64,000 nucleotides of DNA. Source: Pyrinomonadaceae bacterium. GTDB taxonomy: Bacteria; Acidobacteriota; Blastocatellia; Pyrinomonadales; Pyrinomonadaceae. A model generated the notes under the pieces. The model was given only the letters and a program-made list of their open reading frames with translations, was not told the origin of the DNA and ran no database searches. Below are positions 63,229 through 64,000 of this stretch, in pieces. Numbering within the stretch: the stretch's first letter is position 1; every line of letters starts with the position of its first letter. The stretch covers positions 150,453-214,452 of the forward strand of contig JACMJZ010000007.1 in the NCBI GenBank assembly GCA_014380365.1, in the 5' to 3' direction. The position numbers were made by a program, and so were the translations under genes.

Positions 63229-64000
63229 ATGAAAACTGATGTGATCATCGTCGGTGCTGGTCCAACGGGACTGTCTCTCGCTTGTCAGTTCATTCGACAC
63301 GGCGTCGAATTCGTCATCATCGAAAAGAACGACGGCCCTACGCCCTACTCGAAAGCCATCGGTGTACAAGCGCGAACTCTTGAGATCTATGAACAGATGG
63401 GCCTTGCTGAAAGAGCGGTTCTGGAAGGAACCAAGGCAGGCAAAGGACGCATGCTGGCTGAGGGTGAGGTTCGCGGTGAAATTGATTTGTCGGCGATCGG
63501 CGAGGGCTTGAGCGCGTATCCTTACATGCTGCTACTCGAGCAGAGCAAGAACGAAAAACTCTTGTACGACTATCTCCTGGGCAAGGGGAAAGATGTTCTT
63601 TGGAACACCGACCTGCTGAGTCTTTCGCAAAACAATGACGGCGTGCACGCTGTTATTAGAACCGCGGAAGGCGTGGAATTGACGCTGGAGGCTCGGTATT
63701 TGGTCGGATGCGACGGAGCAAAGAGCCCCACGAGACACCAGCTCGGGCTGGAGTTTGAAGGCAGCACCTTTGAACGAATGTTTTATGTAGCTGATGCGCA
63801 GGTCGACTGGAAGTTTAGTCACGACGCATTGCACATCTGCTTGTCGCGAGACACGCTGCTTGTCTTTTTTCCACTGAAGGGCGCCAAGCGTTATCGCATT
63901 GTCGGGAGTTTCCCCGAGGGGCATGAAAAAGATGAAGGCGACATTTTGTACGAAGAAATCGAACGCCATATTAAAGAGAAAGCAAAACTCGATCTCGACA
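63229..64000 (+). CDS. FAD-dependent aromatic monooxygenase, 3' truncated
   Basis: Read directly; the track omits it because it runs off the window. 257 codons visible. Begins MKTDVIIVGAGPTGLSLACQ, the dinucleotide-binding GxGxxG fold, then IIEKNDGPTPYSKAIGVQAR (DG-like NAD(P)H region and the PHBH-type SKAIGVQ) and VGCDGAKSPTRHQLGL (the GD motif). This is the PheA/TfdB/RebC group of FAD hydroxylases, commonly acting on phenols or polyketides. Substrate unknown; the C-terminal part is missing. Confidence 0.9.
   Translation, partial: MKTDVIIVGAGPTGLSLACQFIRHGVEFVIIEKNDGPTPYSKAIGVQARTLEIYEQMGLAERAVLEGTKAGKGRMLAEGEVRGEIDLSAIGEGLSAYPYMLLLEQSKNEKLLYDYLLGKGKDVLWNTDLLSLSQNNDGVHAVIRTAEGVELTLEARYLVGCDGAKSPTRHQLGLEFEGSTFERMFYVADAQVDWKFSHDALHICLSRDTLLVFFPLKGAKRYRIVGSFPEGHEKDEGDILYEEIERHIKEKAKLDLD

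Overview
The window reads as one contiguous piece of a free-living, Gram-negative-type bacterial chromosome. TonB-like and secreted proteins, an FTR1 permease, quinone-type PyrD, a SUF system with SufU, an exosortase and a DUF3108 duplication are present. The dense population of short palindromic intergenic repeats and the gene mix suggest Acidobacteriota, most likely Blastocatellia. That placement is inference from gene style, not from a marker gene. No rRNA, tRNA, CRISPR array, transposase, integrase or phage gene was seen. Base composition is moderately GC-rich and fairly even.

Region by region: (1) 1-7.1 kb, + strand: nucleoside ABC transporter (ATPase cut by the window edge, two permeases), a small membrane protein, purine nucleoside phosphorylase, uridine kinase, cytidine deaminase and an exported amidohydrolase: nucleoside uptake and salvage. 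(2) 7.4-15.0 kb: a TonB-C protein, then an Fe-S assembly operon rrf2-sufB-sufC-sufD-(retropepsin-like)-sufS-sufU. (3) 15.3-18.6 kb: menC/N-acylamino acid racemase, an M20 peptidase, exonuclease III. (4) 18.7-29.4 kb, - strand: two small membrane proteins, then reductive pyrimidine catabolism (PreA, ureidopropionase-like amidase, NCS1 permease, dihydropyrimidinase) interrupted by a nucleotidyltransferase pair and a PD-(D/E)XK nuclease, then two overlapping envelope genes and an aldehyde dehydrogenase. (5) 29.7-35.3 kb, + strand: an acyl-CoA ligase with a palindrome inside its coding sequence, then three secreted-protein genes with matching terminators. The first two are preceded by the same promoter plus a leader of about 225-235 nt. 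(6) 35.5-40.1 kb, - strand: FTR1 iron permease with a Fur-like palindrome, a double DUF3108 protein, pyrF, pyrD. (7) 40.3-46.1 kb, - strand: an overlapping pair, TIR-ATPase and ATPase-TM-coiled coil-WD40. (8) 46.5-49.9 kb, + strand: pyrR, an S23-type four-helix-bundle gene between inverted repeats, pyrB, pyrC. (9) 50.5-58.4 kb: subtilisin-like protease, a divergent orphan propeptide-like protein, a VOC protein, small proteins, and a VIT/VWA protein next to an exosortase. (10) 58.4-64 kb: STAS protein, exported phosphatase, a 13-copy 21-bp tandem repeat, a helical unknown, a diguanylate cyclase, a repeat cluster, and an FAD monooxygenase cut by the window end.

Pyrimidines are the recurring theme: uptake and salvage, reductive breakdown and de novo synthesis (pyrR, B, C, D, F) all lie within 50 kb. 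The accessory insertions sit inside these blocks: the nuclease and nucleotidyltransferase genes in the catabolic set, the TIR/WD40 pair between pyrD and pyrR, and the S23 cassette between pyrR and pyrB. The best candidates for something undescribed are the TIR/WD40 two-ATPase module, the duplicated leader RNA, and the protease with its separately encoded propeptide-like neighbour.
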